The notes beneath the pieces are model-generated. The model searched no databases. It saw only the letters and a list, made by a program, of their open reading frames with translations, and was not told where the DNA came from. From contig NZ_JAANHS010000012.1 in assembly GCF_011174775.1 (NCBI RefSeq), positions 20,039 through 84,038 of the forward strand: a stretch of DNA of 64,000 nucleotides, read 5' to 3'. The position numbers and the translations under genes were made by a program. Of the stretch, positions 49,514 through 58,396 are shown piece by piece (within the stretch, counting starts at the first letter, position 1; each line of letters starts with the position of its first letter). This DNA comes from Rhodobacter calidifons (GTDB taxonomy: Bacteria > Pseudomonadota > Alphaproteobacteria > Rhodobacterales > Rhodobacteraceae).

Positions 49514-49801
49514 TCAGAGGAAGACCGCCACATTGTTGCGCAGGATGATTTCCAGCGCGTAAATGCCGATCAGCACCACCAGGGGCGACAGGTCGATCCC
49601 GCCCATCGGCGGCAGGATGCGGCGGATGGGGGCGTAAAGCGGCTCCAGCAGGCGGGACAGCCCGTACCAGATCTGCGCCACCAGCGGCTGGCGGATGTTC
49701 AGCACCTGGAAGCTGATGAGCCAGCTCATGATGAAATGCGCAAGTATGAGGAACTTGGCCACACTCAGGATCAGCATCAGGATCTGGTAAAGCGAGGTCA
49801 T
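49514..49801 (-). CDS. YggT family membrane protein
   Basis: A 95-aa protein with two hydrophobic helices, YQILMLILSVAKFLILAHFIMSWL and LSPLVVLIGIYALEIILRNN, linked by the conserved LEPLYAPIRRILPPMGGIDLSP that defines YggT. The family is linked to cell division, septum or osmotic adaptation (CCB3 in plastids). Its stop is 14 nt from the recQ start, so the two may be co-transcribed. Confidence 0.92.
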   Translation of the reverse strand: MTSLYQILMLILSVAKFLILAHFIMSWLISFQVLNIRQPLVAQIWYGLSRLLEPLYAPIRRILPPMGGIDLSPLVVLIGIYALEIILRNNVAVFL

Positions 49802-49927
49802 CGGGCGCTCCGTCTGGTGTGCGCCACAGGTAGCGGGCGGGGCGGCGAAGGGCAATGCTTTCCGCAGCGTTCCGCTTGACGCGGGCGGCAGGGCAGGCAA
49901 GTCACGTCGGGAAAGCGGAGTCGGCCG

Positions 49928-50494
49928 ATGTATCCCTTCCTGCGCATGTTCAAAGAGATGGCCCGGGCCAGCCGGATGCCACCGCTCGGACTGTTCGACA
50001 CCCATGTCAGCCATCACCTGTGCTGGCCCTGGGACCTGGACCCCTGGGTCGAGCTGAACAATGGCCGCACGCTGACGCTCTATGACCTCGGCCGCCTGCC
50101 GCTGGGCGCCCGGACCGGGCTGCACCGGGTGCTGAAGGCGAAGGGCTGGGGGATGACCGTCGCCGGGTCCTCGGTGCGCTACCGGCGCCGGGTGACGATG
50201 TTTGCCCGGATCACGACCTACAGCCGCTGTCTGGGCTGGGACGAACGGTTCCTTTACACCGAACAGTCGATGTGGACGGGCGGGGAATGCGCCTCGCAGG
50301 TGCTGATCCGCTCGGCCGTCGTGGGCAGCGCGATGGGCGCGCGAACCGGGATCGTGCCGCCGTCGGAACTGGCCGTGGCCCTTGGCGCCGCGCCCGAAAG
50401 CCCGGAGCTGCCGGACTGGGTCAAGGCCTGGATCGCGGCCGAAGCCACCCGCCCCTGGCCGCCCGAAGGCCCCGGAAGGCTCGGCGCTTCCTGA
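49928..50494 (+). CDS. acyl-CoA thioesterase-like hotdog protein
   Basis: A 188-aa protein of the 4HBT_2/THEM6-type thioesterase family. The segment WDLDPWVELNNGRTLTLYDLGRLPLGARTG (~37-66) holds the start of the hotdog helix, and the RYRRRVTMFARITTYSRCLGWDERFLYTEQSMW strand pattern (~86-118) follows. A single hotdog domain. The catalytic acid is not clear, so the substrate cannot be named. It stands alone on the plus strand between yggT and the UMF1-type transporter. Confidence 0.75.
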   Translation: MYPFLRMFKEMARASRMPPLGLFDTHVSHHLCWPWDLDPWVELNNGRTLTLYDLGRLPLGARTGLHRVLKAKGWGMTVAGSSVRYRRRVTMFARITTYSRCLGWDERFLYTEQSMWTGGECASQVLIRSAVVGSAMGARTGIVPPSELAVALGAAPESPELPDWVKAWIAAEATRPWPPEGPGRLGAS

Positions 50495-50608
50495 CGGCCG
50501 CTTCTCGCCAGGCGGCCCGGCGATGAGCAAGCGGCAGCGCCGCGAAGAGCCGTCCCTTGCGCGAGGCCGGGTTTCCGGGTTCACTTTGCCGAAAGGCAGG
50601 GGGCAGGC

Positions 50609-51979
50609 ATGGCAAGCGCGCGGCAGCGGATCTGGGGCTGGTATTTCTTCGACTGGGCCAGCCAGCCCTACAACACGCTTCTTCTGACCTTCATCTTCGG
50701 CCCCTATTTCGCCGAGGTCGCCCGCGGCCATTTCATGGGCACCGGAATGGACGAAGAGGCCGCAAAGGCCGCCGCCCAGGCCTATTGGGGCTGGGGGCTG
50801 GCCGTCGCCTCCTTCACCATCGCCATCCTCGCCCCGATCCTGGGCGCCATCGCCGACGGCACCGGGCGGCGGCTGGTCTGGGTCTGGACCTTCTCGGCCT
50901 TCTACGTCGTCGGCTCCTGGGGGCTGTGGTGGGTGGCGCCCGGTGGTGGCGAGGCGATGCTGTTCTGGGCGGTCTGCCTGTTCGGCATCGGCTTCATCGG
51001 GATGGAGTTCGCAACGATCTTCACCAATGCGCTGATGCCCTCGCTGACCCAGGCCGACGATCTGGGGGCGATCTCCGGCTCTGGCTTTGCCTTCGGCTAT
51101 CTCGGCGGGCTGCTGGCCCTGATCGTCATGCTTCTGTTCTTCGCGGAAGGCGCCGACAGCGGCAGGACGCTTCTGGGCACGCAGCCCCTGTTCGGCCTCG
51201 ACCCCGAGGCGCGCGAAGGCACGCGCTTTGTCGGGCCGTTCACCGCGCTGTGGTATGCGGTCTTCATGATCCCCTTCTTCCTCTGGGTGAAGGAACCGCA
51301 CACCGATCGCCGGCCGCTGCACCTGGGCCGGGCCTTCGCCAGTCTGAAGGACCTGATCCTGTCGCTGCGCTATCGCAAAAGCCTGTCGGCCTATCTGGCC
51401 TCATCCCTGTTCTACCGCGACGCGCTGAACGCGCTGTACGGCTTCGGCGGGGTCTATGCCTCGGGCGTGCTGGGCTGGTCGATCATCCAGATCGGCATCT
51501 TCGGGATCGTCGGCGCCGTTACCGCGATGGTCGCGGCCTGGATCGGCGGGCGGGCGGACCGCGCCTTCGGGCCGAAGCCGGTGATCTCGGGCTCGATCCT
51601 GGTGCTGATCCTCGTCTGCCTGATCATCGTCGGCATGAGCCGCGAAAGCCTCTGGGGCATCGCGATGGATCCGGCATCGCGCCTGTCGGACCAGATCTTC
51701 TTCGCCTGCGGGGCGCTGATCGGCGCGGCGGGCGGGACCTTGCAGGCGGCCTCCCGCACCATGATGGCCCGCCACACCACCCCCGACCGCGCGACCGAGG
51801 CCTTCGGCCTGTTCGCGCTGTCGGGCAAGGTCGCCAGCTTCATGGCCCCGGCGCTGATCGCGCTGGCCACGACGATCAGCGGATCGCAGCGGATCGGCAT
51901 TGCTCCGCTGGTTGTGTTGTTCCTGATCGGCCTTCTTCTGCTAAGATTCGTCAAACCGAAAGGCGAGATGCCCGCATGA
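50609..51979 (+). CDS. MFS transporter, UMF1/Atg22-like
   Basis: A 456-aa membrane protein with about twelve hydrophobic segments. RIWGWYFFDWASQPYNTLLLTFIFGPYF at the N-terminus and SLFYRDALNALYGFGGVYASGVLGWS in the middle are the conserved patches of the UMF1 family (related to yeast vacuolar Atg22, an amino-acid effluxer). The substrate in bacteria is unknown. Its stop overlaps the ATG of mepA by 4 nt, so the two are coupled. Confidence 0.9.
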   Translation: MASARQRIWGWYFFDWASQPYNTLLLTFIFGPYFAEVARGHFMGTGMDEEAAKAAAQAYWGWGLAVASFTIAILAPILGAIADGTGRRLVWVWTFSAFYVVGSWGLWWVAPGGGEAMLFWAVCLFGIGFIGMEFATIFTNALMPSLTQADDLGAISGSGFAFGYLGGLLALIVMLLFFAEGADSGRTLLGTQPLFGLDPEAREGTRFVGPFTALWYAVFMIPFFLWVKEPHTDRRPLHLGRAFASLKDLILSLRYRKSLSAYLASSLFYRDALNALYGFGGVYASGVLGWSIIQIGIFGIVGAVTAMVAAWIGGRADRAFGPKPVISGSILVLILVCLIIVGMSRESLWGIAMDPASRLSDQIFFACGALIGAAGGTLQAASRTMMARHTTPDRATEAFGLFALSGKVASFMAPALIALATTISGSQRIGIAPLVVLFLIGLLLLRFVKPKGEMPA

Positions 51980-52872
51980 CCCTCATCCGCATCGTCCTGT
52001 TGACCTGCCTGCTGGCCGCCCCTGCCCAGGCCGAGAAACTGGCCAACAAGCTGTTCGGGGCGAAGGCTGCCCCCTCGCGGCAGGATGCGATGCCGATCGG
52101 GTCCTATGCCCGGGGATGTGCGGCCGGGCTGGTGGAACTGCCGGAGAGCGGCCCGACCTGGCAGGCGATGCGCCTGTCTCGCAACCGCAACTGGGGCCAT
52201 CCGGTGACGGTGCAGTTCCTGATGGACCTGTCGCAGACCGCGCGCGACATCGGTTTCGGCAGGGGCCTCTACATCGGCGACATCAGCCAGCCGCGCGGCG
52301 GTCCGATGACCAGCGGCCATGCCAGCCACCAGATCGGACTGGACGCCGATATCTGGATGCTGCCGCCGCAAAGCCTGACCCTCAGCGTCGCCGCGCGCGA
52401 GGACATCAGCTCGATCCCGGTGCGGTCGGCCGACCAGCGGTCTGTGACCGAGAACTGGACCAGGGTCCACCACCGCCTGCTGAAAGAGGCCGCAAGCGAC
52501 CCCCGCGTGGACCGCATCTTCGTGGCCGCGGCGGTCAAGATCGAGATGTGCAAGACCGCCAGGAAATCCGACAAGGCCTGGTTGCAGAAGATCCGCCCCG
52601 TCGCCGGCCACGACACCCATTTCCACGTCCGCCTGAAATGCCCCAGGGGTGCCCGCCTGTGCGAGACGCAGACCCCCACAGTGGACGAATTGTCCAAGGG
52701 CGGCGACGGCTGCGACGAGACGTTGATGTGGTGGGTGACCGATTACCTGAACCCGCCGAAATCCGATGGCAAGAAGCCGAAGGACGAGGATGCGCCCAGA
52801 AAGAAGCACCCGCGCGAATTCACCATGGCCGACCTGCCGAAACAGTGTCAGGCGGTGCTTGCCTCGGACTGA
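51976..52872 (+). CDS. mepA: penicillin-insensitive murein endopeptidase
   Basis: A 298-aa periplasmic LAS-type zinc endopeptidase. Signal peptide MTLIRIVLLTCLLAAPAQA. Zinc-site motifs are MTSGHASHQIGLDADIWM (~111-128; HxxxxxxxD) and the downstream GHDTHFHVRLKCP (~212-224; HxH). It cuts D-alanyl-meso-diaminopimelyl crosslinks in peptidoglycan. A charged tail KSDGKKPKDEDAPRKKHP (~254-271) is a variable linker near the C-terminus. Coupled to the UMF1 gene, which could suggest recovery of wall peptides, an inference only. Confidence 0.93.
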   Translation: MTLIRIVLLTCLLAAPAQAEKLANKLFGAKAAPSRQDAMPIGSYARGCAAGLVELPESGPTWQAMRLSRNRNWGHPVTVQFLMDLSQTARDIGFGRGLYIGDISQPRGGPMTSGHASHQIGLDADIWMLPPQSLTLSVAAREDISSIPVRSADQRSVTENWTRVHHRLLKEAASDPRVDRIFVAAAVKIEMCKTARKSDKAWLQKIRPVAGHDTHFHVRLKCPRGARLCETQTPTVDELSKGGDGCDETLMWWVTDYLNPPKSDGKKPKDEDAPRKKHPREFTMADLPKQCQAVLASD

Positions 52873-52959
52873 GGTTGACGGCGCAGCACGTCCGGTGTAG
52901 GCCGCGCTCGCCCCTGCCTGGGGCCAAGTCTCCGCGACCTTGTCAAAACGGAAAGCAAC

Positions 52960-53580
52960 ATGCGCATCCTTCTTCCCGGCGTTCTCGCCATGACGGCGAT
53001 TGTCGTCGCCTCCAACATCCTCGTCCAATACCCGCTCGGCGCCTTCCTGACCTGGGGCGCGCTGACCTATCCCTTCGCCTTCCTCGTCACCGACCTGACC
53101 AACCGGCTGCAAGGGCCCGCCGCCGCGCGCCGCGTGGTGCTGGCGGGCTTTGCCGTCGGCATCCTCTGTTCCTTCATCGGCACCCGGATCGTCGGCGAGT
53201 TCGGCCCCCTCGTCACCTTCCGCATCGCGCTGGGGTCGGGCCTGGCCTTCCTGTGCGCCCAGCTTCTGGACATCGCCGTCTTCAACCGGCTGCGGCAGGG
53301 CAGCTGGTGGCGCGCGCCGCTGGTCTCGACGCTGGTCTCCTCGACGCTGGACACCGCGATCTTCTTCACGGTGGCCTTCTCGGCAGCGCTGAGCGCGATC
53401 GAACCCGGCAATGACGTGTCCTGGGCCACGGCCGCAGCCCCGCTTCTGGGCATCGGGCCCGAGGCGCCGTTCTGGGTTTCGCTGGCCATTGGCGACTGGC
53501 TGGTCAAGCTTCTGCTCGCAGTCGTGGCATTGTTGCCATTTCGATTGGCGGTCGCAAAACGCGGCGCAAAGGTTGCGTGA
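52960..53580 (+). CDS. queuosine precursor transporter (YhhQ/VUT family)
   Basis: A 206-aa membrane protein with about six hydrophobic segments. TYPFAFLVTDLTNRLQGPAAARRVV (~46-70) is the family hallmark. YhhQ-type proteins import preQ0/preQ1 for queuosine. The 87 bp before it contain no preQ1 riboswitch that I can recognise. Its stop directly abuts the AT-richer regulatory island at 53581. Confidence 0.85.
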   Translation: MRILLPGVLAMTAIVVASNILVQYPLGAFLTWGALTYPFAFLVTDLTNRLQGPAAARRVVLAGFAVGILCSFIGTRIVGEFGPLVTFRIALGSGLAFLCAQLLDIAVFNRLRQGSWWRAPLVSTLVSSTLDTAIFFTVAFSAALSAIEPGNDVSWATAAAPLLGIGPEAPFWVSLAIGDWLVKLLLAVVALLPFRLAVAKRGAKVA

Positions 53581-53586
53581 AATGTT

Positions 53587-53592
53587 TTGACA
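53587..53592 (+). promoter_or_regulatory. consensus -35 hexamer TTGACA of a putative small transcript
   Basis: A perfect TTGACA begins 7 bp after the transporter stop codon. No strong -10 is seen at 16-18 bp spacing (ACGCTC at 17), which is not unusual for alphaproteobacteria. It lies 64 bp before the mini-ORF start and would drive a transcript of about 190 nt ending at the terminator 53777-53815. Confidence 0.4.
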
Positions 53593-53634
53593 AACACAAA
53601 ATCTGTGGCACGCTCCCCCTATCGGCAACTTTTT

Positions 53635-53707
53635 GAAAGGAGGTGATCCAGTGTCTAGAGTGATATTGGAGAGAGGTGTCGGGACAGTCGGGAGGGGAAT
53701 TTTCTAA
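53635..53707 (+). CDS. 18-codon mini-ORF behind a full 16S-complementary ribosome-binding site
   Basis: GAAAGGAGGTGATCCAG (53635-53651) is complementary along all 17 nt to the alphaproteobacterial 16S rRNA 3' end. GTG at 53651 opens the frame, 7 nt after GGAGG, giving MSRVILERGVGTVGRGIF and TAA at 53705-53707; coordinates here include the ribosome-binding site. The codons include AGA twice, ATA, TTG, AGG and GGA, all rare in this GC-rich genome. The local base composition is clearly more AT-rich than the neighbours. It could encode a small peptide, act as a leader, or only capture ribosomes. I know of no family with this sequence. Confidence 0.5.
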
Positions 53708-53815
53708 GGGCAGCCCCTGGAAAATTGACCACCGATTGGATTTGGATGCCTAACTGGCCCATCTCCTTGGATCTCGGAAAGGGTTGTCTGAGCAGGGCAA
53801 CCCTTTCTCTGTTTT
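53698..53815 (+). terminator. structured 3' region and intrinsic terminator of the mini-ORF transcript
   Basis: AATTTTC (53698-53704, containing the last codons) pairs with GAAAATT (53720-53726). CATCTCCTT (53760-53768) can pair over 9 bp, one of them G-U, with AAGGAGGTG of the ribosome-binding site. The end is a terminator: GAAAGGGTTG / CAACCCTTTC, a perfect 10-bp stem (53777-53807) with an 11-nt loop, followed by TCTGTTTT. This is the best intrinsic terminator in the window. Confidence 0.75.
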
Positions 53816-53858
53816 GCGCAATGGCGGTGAAAGAATAACGGCGGCAAAGGAATTCCGC

Positions 53859-53900
53859 ATGGATTTTTGCTATCGCCTGGATCGCAAGGCTACGCCATAA
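53859..53900 (+). CDS. 13-codon upstream frame before arfB
   Basis: ATG GAT ... TAA encodes MDFCYRLDRKATP and ends 7 bp before the arfB start. AAAGGAATT stands 6 nt before its ATG. Such a short frame could couple translation to arfB. Whether it is translated is unknown; a chance frame cannot be excluded. Confidence 0.3.
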   Translation: MDFCYRLDRKATP

Positions 53901-53907
53901 ACCGGCC

Positions 53908-54330
53908 ATGCTGCATGTCACCGAAACCCTTGCCATCGCCGAATGGGAACTGTCCGAAAGTTTCATGCGCGCCTCGGGGCCCGGCGGGCAGAACGTCAAC
54001 AAGGTCTCGACCGCCGTCGAACTGCGGTTCGAGGCCGAACGGTCCCCGCATCTGGCCCCCGGCGTGAAGGCGCGGCTGAAGAAGCTGGCCGGGCGGCGCT
54101 GGACGAACGAAGGCGCCATCGTCCTTCAGGTCGATGAAACCCGCAGCCAGGCCCGCAACCGTGACATCGCGCGCGAGCGGCTGGTGGAGCTGATCCGCGC
54201 CGCGCTGGTCACTCCGAAACGCCGGATCGCCACCAAGCCCACTTTGGGCAGTCAGCGCCGCCGCATCGCCGCCAAGACCCAGCGCGGCGAGGTCAAGGCG
54301 CTGCGTGGCAAGGTGGGGGACGAGGAGTGA
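53908..54330 (+). CDS. arfB: ribosome-rescue peptidyl-tRNA hydrolase ArfB
   Basis: A 140-aa release-factor-like protein. The catalytic GGQ is in RASGPGGQNVNKVSTAVELRF (~22-42), and the basic C-terminal tail (KRRIATKPTLGSQRRRIAAKTQRGEVKALRGK, ~104-135) that enters the empty mRNA channel is present. It frees ribosomes stalled on mRNA lacking a stop codon. It has no anticodon-like domain, unlike RF1/RF2. Its stop overlaps the GTG of the downstream kinase gene. Upstream lies the mini-ORF island, which may regulate it. Confidence 0.93.
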   Translation: MLHVTETLAIAEWELSESFMRASGPGGQNVNKVSTAVELRFEAERSPHLAPGVKARLKKLAGRRWTNEGAIVLQVDETRSQARNRDIARERLVELIRAALVTPKRRIATKPTLGSQRRRIAAKTQRGEVKALRGKVGDEE

Positions 54331-55229
54331 CCCCCGCCGAGGAGGCCGCCGCCCATTGGTACGGCCGGATCGTCCGCCTCTTGCGCGACCGGGAGAACCA
54401 AGTCCTCGAACTTGCCACCCCGCAGGGACGCGCCGCCCTGCGCCTGCACCGGGCGGGCTATCAGTCCGCGGCGGCGATCCGGTCCGAACTTTGGTGGTGC
54501 GCCGAACTGGCCCGCGCCGGACTGCCGGTCCCGGCCGCACTGCCCGCCCGCGACGGCGCGCTTCTGGTGCCCTTGTCCGACGGTCGCCATGCCTCGGTCA
54601 TCGCCTGGATGGACGGCGAGGCGCTGGGTGAGGCGTCCAGGCCCGATGCCCGCCCGTTGGCGCAGGTGCTGGACCTCTACCACGCGCTGGGGTCGCTTCT
54701 GGCGCGGGTCCACCGGGTGACCGATGGCCTGACCCTGCCCGTTGATTTCACCCGCCCGCGCTGGGACCGCGAGGGTCTGGTGGGCGACGACCCGCTTTGG
54801 GGCCGGTTCTGGGACCATCCGGCTGCGACACCGGACCAGCGCGGCACGCTGATCCGCGCCCGCGACGCGCTGCGCGAGCGTCTCACGGGCGTAATCGGCC
54901 TGATCCACGCCGATATCCTGCGGGAAAACGTTCTGGTGAACGGTCGTTCGGTATCGCTGATCGACTTCGACGACAGCGGCTTCGGCTATCGCCTGCTCGA
55001 CCTCGGCACCGCGCTGGTGCAGACCGTGCAGCACCCCGAACACCCGCAACTGCGCGATGCGCTGATGGCGGGCTATGGCACGACCGATACAGCGATGGTC
55101 GAGGCCTTCACGCTGGCCCGCAGCCTGGCCTCGGTCGGCTGGACGATGCCGCGTCTAGCGCCAGGGGATCCGATCCACCAAAGCCACATCGCCCGCGCGC
55201 TGTATTGCGCCGCGCGGGTGCTGGGCTAG
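54327..55229 (+). CDS. APH-fold phosphotransferase family protein
   Basis: A 300-aa protein of the aminoglycoside phosphotransferase/homoserine-kinase-like fold. The Brenner motif appears as [15 protein letters not shown] (~190-204, catalytic Asp in HAD) and the metal aspartate in [18 protein letters not shown] (~210-227). It is closest in outline to SrkA/YihE-type stress kinases and to uncharacterised kinases. Starts at GTG overlapping the arfB stop (GTGA), so it is coupled to ribosome rescue. Substrate unknown. Confidence 0.82.
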   Translation: MTPAEEAAAHWYGRIVRLLRDRENQVLELATPQGRAALRLHRAGYQSAAAIRSELWWCAELARAGLPVPAALPARDGALLVPLSDGRHASVIAWMDGEALGEASRPDARPLAQVLDLYHALGSLLARVHRVTDGLTLPVDFTRPRWDREGLVGDDPLWGRFWDHPAATPDQRGTLIRARDALRERLTGVIGLIHADILRENVLVNGRSVSLIDFDDSGFGYRLLDLGTALVQTVQHPEHPQLRDALMAGYGTTDTAMVEAFTLARSLASVGWTMPRLAPGDPIHQSHIARALYCAARVLG

Positions 55230-56518
55230 ACGACCACCTCAAGCACCTCCTGCTGGCCCACGCCGAAGACGCGCTTGTAGCGTTCCACTTCCTCCGGCGG
55301 CCCCATGGCCTTGGCCGGGTTGTCGGACAGTTTAACCGTGGGTCGCCCGTTCGCCGACAGGGCCTTGCAGACCAGGCTGAACGGCGCAAGCGCATCGTCC
55401 GCCACCAGCCCGCGGAAGTCGTTCGTCAGCATCGTGCCCCAGCCGAAGGACACCTTCACCCGGCCGTTGAACCGGGCGTAAAGCTCTTCGATCTTTTCCA
55501 CATCCAGCCCGTCCGAGAAGATCACCAGCTTCTCGCGCGGGTCTTCGCCCCTCTCCTGCCACCAACGGATCGCGGTTTCCGCCCCCTTGGCCGGATCGCC
55601 GCTGTCGATCCGGATCCCGGTCCAGCCCGCCAGCCAGTCCGGCGCGTTCTTCAGGAAGCCCTCGGTCCCGTAGGTGTCGGGCAACATGATCCGCAGGTTG
55701 CCGTCGTGTTCTTCGTGCCAGTCGGCCAGGACCTTGTAGGGCGCCTGGCGCAACTCGTCGTCCGTATCGGCCAAAGCACTGTAAACCATCGGCAATTCAT
55801 GCGCATTGGTCCCGATCGCCTCGACATCGCGGTTCTTGGCGATCAGGCAGTTCGAGGTGCCGATGAACTTGGCCCCCAGCCCCTCCTGCATCGCCTGGAC
55901 GCACCAGTCCTGCCAGAGGAACCCATGCCGCCGCCGCGTGCCGAAGTCGGCAATGCGCAGGCCTTCGACCCCGCGCAGCCGTTCGATCTTTTCCCAAAGC
56001 CGGGTCATGGCGCGGGCGTAAAGGACCTGGATCTCGAACCGCCCCATGTCGTGGAGCACGGCGCGGGATCGCAGCTCCATCAGCACCGACAGGGCCGGGA
56101 TTTCCCACAGCATCACCTCGGGCCAGCGGCCTTCGAAGGTCAGCTCGAACTGGCCGTCGCGCTTTTCCAGATGATAGGCCGGCAGGCGCAGGCCCTCGAA
56201 CCACTCCATGAAGTCGGGGCGGAACATCTGCCGCTTGCCGTAGAAGGTGTTCCCGCGCAGCCAGGTGCTTTCGCCCCGCGTCAGGCTGAGGGACCGCACA
56301 TGGTCCAGCTGTTCGCGCAGCTCGCCCTCGTCGATCAGATCGGCAAGGCGCACCTTTGTGGAACGGTTGATGAGGCTGAAGACCACCGTCGTCTCCGGCT
56401 TGTTGCGGAAAATCGACTGGCACATCAGAAGCTTGTAGAAATCGGTGTCGATCAGCGACCGCACGATCGGGTCGATCTTCCACTTGTGGTTCCAGACCCG
56501 TGTTGCGATATCGACCAT
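55226..56518 (-). CDS. pncB: nicotinate phosphoribosyltransferase
   Basis: A 430-aa type II phosphoribosyltransferase. [20 protein letters not shown] (~20-39) and [13 protein letters not shown] (~201) are the substrate-site regions; the phosphate-binding segment lies around [19 protein letters not shown] (~310). It converts nicotinate and PRPP to nicotinate mononucleotide in the Preiss-Handler salvage path. It follows pncA by 1 nt, and both stops converge on the APH-like gene. Confidence 0.95.
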   Translation of the reverse strand: MVDIATRVWNHKWKIDPIVRSLIDTDFYKLLMCQSIFRNKPETTVVFSLINRSTKVRLADLIDEGELREQLDHVRSLSLTRGESTWLRGNTFYGKRQMFRPDFMEWFEGLRLPAYHLEKRDGQFELTFEGRWPEVMLWEIPALSVLMELRSRAVLHDMGRFEIQVLYARAMTRLWEKIERLRGVEGLRIADFGTRRRHGFLWQDWCVQAMQEGLGAKFIGTSNCLIAKNRDVEAIGTNAHELPMVYSALADTDDELRQAPYKVLADWHEEHDGNLRIMLPDTYGTEGFLKNAPDWLAGWTGIRIDSGDPAKGAETAIRWWQERGEDPREKLVIFSDGLDVEKIEELYARFNGRVKVSFGWGTMLTNDFRGLVADDALAPFSLVCKALSANGRPTVKLSDNPAKAMGPPEEVERYKRVFGVGQQEVLEVVV

Positions 56519-56519
56519 C

Positions 56520-57128
56520 TCAGGCCTCCAGCGCGACGCCGGCCGCGCGCATCCTGTCCCGCGCCTCGGCGAGGCTGCCGTTCAGGTCGATGGCGCGGCA
56601 GGCCCCTTCCAGCACCGTCACCGCAAAGCCAAGCCGCGCCGCATCCAGCGCGGAATAGGCGACGCAGTAATCGGTGGCGAGGCCCACCAGCGTCACCGCC
56701 GTCACGCCCCGGTTGCGAAGATAGCCCTCAAGGCCGGTGGGGGTGGCTTGGTCGTTCTCGAAGAAGGCGGAATAGCTGTCGATTTCGGGGCGAAAGCCTT
56801 TGCGGACAATCAGTTGCGCGGGATCGGTGCGGAGGTCGGCGTGAAAAGCGGCCCCTTCGGTTCCCTGCACGCAATGGGTGGGCCAGAGGACCTGCGGGCC
56901 GTAGGGCATGGTCGTCAGGCTGAACGGCGTGGCCTCGGGATGGTTGGCGGCAAACGAGGCGTGGTTGGCGGGGTGCCAGTCCTGCGTCAGGACGACCGTG
57001 GCGAAGTCATCCATTAACCCGTTGATCCGGCTGATGATTTCATCCCCTCCGGCCACGGCCAGCGCCCCGCCCGGGCAGAAGTCGTTCTGCACGTCGATCA
57101 CGATCAGGGCTGTGTTCGCAGGCTTCAT
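56520..57128 (-). CDS. pncA: nicotinamidase
   Basis: A 202-aa isochorismatase-fold amidase. The catalytic Asp is in [16 protein letters not shown] (~9-24), metal-site residues [10 protein letters not shown] (~53-62), and the nucleophilic cysteine in [15 protein letters not shown] (~156). It deaminates nicotinamide to nicotinate, which PncB then uses. Start [10 protein letters not shown]. Both genes form a two-gene NAD salvage operon. Confidence 0.95.
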   Translation of the reverse strand: MKPANTALIVIDVQNDFCPGGALAVAGGDEIISRINGLMDDFATVVLTQDWHPANHASFAANHPEATPFSLTTMPYGPQVLWPTHCVQGTEGAAFHADLRTDPAQLIVRKGFRPEIDSYSAFFENDQATPTGLEGYLRNRGVTAVTLVGLATDYCVAYSALDAARLGFAVTVLEGACRAIDLNGSLAEARDRMRAAGVALEA

Positions 57129-57227
57129 CGCGGCCTCCCGGTGCTGACCCCCCTTGCGTAAGTGCGGGGGCGGGGGGCGTCAAGCGAAGCGCTTGAAATT
57201 CGCAAGGCTTCGGCGCAAAGGGGGGCC

Positions 57228-58139
57228 ATGCTGACCGTCGCCGCCCTGTATCATTTCACCCGGTTTCCTGACCCCGCAAGTCTGAAGCCGGGGCTTCTGG
57301 AGGTCTGCGTGGCGCAGGGGGTCAGGGGGTCCCTGCTGCTGGCGCCCGAGGGGATCAATGGCACCATCGCCGGGACGCGCGCGGGGATCGACGCGGCGCT
57401 TGAGGCGATCCGGGGCTTGCCGGGCTGCGCGGGGCTGGAGTGGAAGGAAAGTTTTGCAGATTCAATGCCTTTCGGGCGGATGAAGGTGAAGCTGAAGCGC
57501 GAGATCGTAACCATGGGCCAGCCCGATGTGGACCCTCTGGCCCGGGTCGGGAACTATGTTTCGGCGCGGGACTGGAACGCGCTGATCCGGGACCCCGATA
57601 CCGTGGTGATCGACACGCGGAACGATTACGAGGTCGCCATCGGCACCTTTCAGGGCGCGCTGGACCCCGGAACGCGGGCCTTCGGCGAGTTTCCCGACTG
57701 GTGGCAGAAGAACCGCGACAGGTTCGCGGGCAAGCGGATTGCGATGTTCTGCACCGGCGGCATCCGCTGCGAGAAATCGACGAATTACCTTCTGGGTCAA
57801 GGGGTCAACCAGGTCTTCCACCTGAAGGGCGGGATCCTGAAATATCTGGAAGAAGTGCCGGAAGAGGAAAGCCTCTGGCAGGGGCAATGCTTTGTCTTCG
57901 ACGACCGCGTGTCGGTCGGGCATGGGCTGAAGCCCGGGGGCCTCAAGGTCTGCGGGGCCTGCCGGAGGCCGGTCACGCCGCAGGATCAGACCGATCCGGC
58001 CTATGAGGAGGGCGTCTGCTGCCCGGCCTGTGTGGACGAATATTCCGCCGCCGACCGGGAGCGGTTCCGTGAGCGGCATCGCCAGATGTTGCTTGCTGCA
58101 AAGCGGGGCACACAACATCTGGGTGGCGGCGCGCTGTAG
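57228..58139 (+). CDS. trhO: tRNA uridine(34) hydroxylase, rhodanese-like
   Basis: A 303-aa YceA/TrhO protein. An N-terminal ferredoxin-like part ([21 protein letters not shown], ~30-50) is followed by a rhodanese domain with active-site cysteine in [16 protein letters not shown] (~177-192), and a C-terminal Cys-rich zinc-like segment (CGACRRPV...CCPAC). TrhO makes 5-hydroxyuridine at position 34 of tRNA. The ATG at 57228 gives the family's normal N-terminus. Confidence 0.94.
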   Translation: MLTVAALYHFTRFPDPASLKPGLLEVCVAQGVRGSLLLAPEGINGTIAGTRAGIDAALEAIRGLPGCAGLEWKESFADSMPFGRMKVKLKREIVTMGQPDVDPLARVGNYVSARDWNALIRDPDTVVIDTRNDYEVAIGTFQGALDPGTRAFGEFPDWWQKNRDRFAGKRIAMFCTGGIRCEKSTNYLLGQGVNQVFHLKGGILKYLEEVPEEESLWQGQCFVFDDRVSVGHGLKPGGLKVCGACRRPVTPQDQTDPAYEEGVCCPACVDEYSAADRERFRERHRQMLLAAKRGTQHLGGGAL

Positions 58140-58155
58140 CGCACCCTAGGATGAT

Positions 58156-58330
58156 TATGTGGCCTTGTCGGCGAACATGTCCTGCACCATCGGCATGACC
58201 CTTTCGCCGTAAAGGCGGATGCTGGCCTTCAGGTCGGCATGCCGCACGGGGCGGGAGAAATACTGCATGTCGGACCGCTGGATGCCCGGAATCTGCATCG
58301 GCGCGATGTCGGCGTCTGCCTCTCGCCTTG
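58156..58330 (-). pseudogene. 3' remnant of an LLM-class flavin-dependent oxidoreductase gene
   Basis: In one minus frame the last ~52 residues can be read as ADADIAPMQIPGIQRSDMQY, followed by FSRPVRHADLKASIRLYGER and VMPMVQDMFADKAT with a TAA at 58156-58158. That is the C-terminal end typical of luciferase-like monooxygenases. The frame has no start and the similarity ends near 58330, so the 5' part of about 300 codons is gone. Confidence 0.6.
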
Positions 58331-58396
58331 CATCCGTCGGGCATACTTCGGGCGGTCGCAGGGGTTAACATTGTCGGGCGAAGCAGCGAGCGATCG

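Noticed and set aside
52873..52959. A preQ1 riboswitch ahead of the YhhQ-type transporter.
   Set aside because: The characteristic preQ1-I stem and A-rich tail are absent, and no convincing preQ1-II fold was found.
53635..53651. The 16S-complementary stretch as a fragment of an rRNA gene.
   Set aside because: Only 17 nt match, in antisense orientation, and no other rRNA-like sequence surrounds it; correct spacing to a GTG favours a ribosome-binding role.
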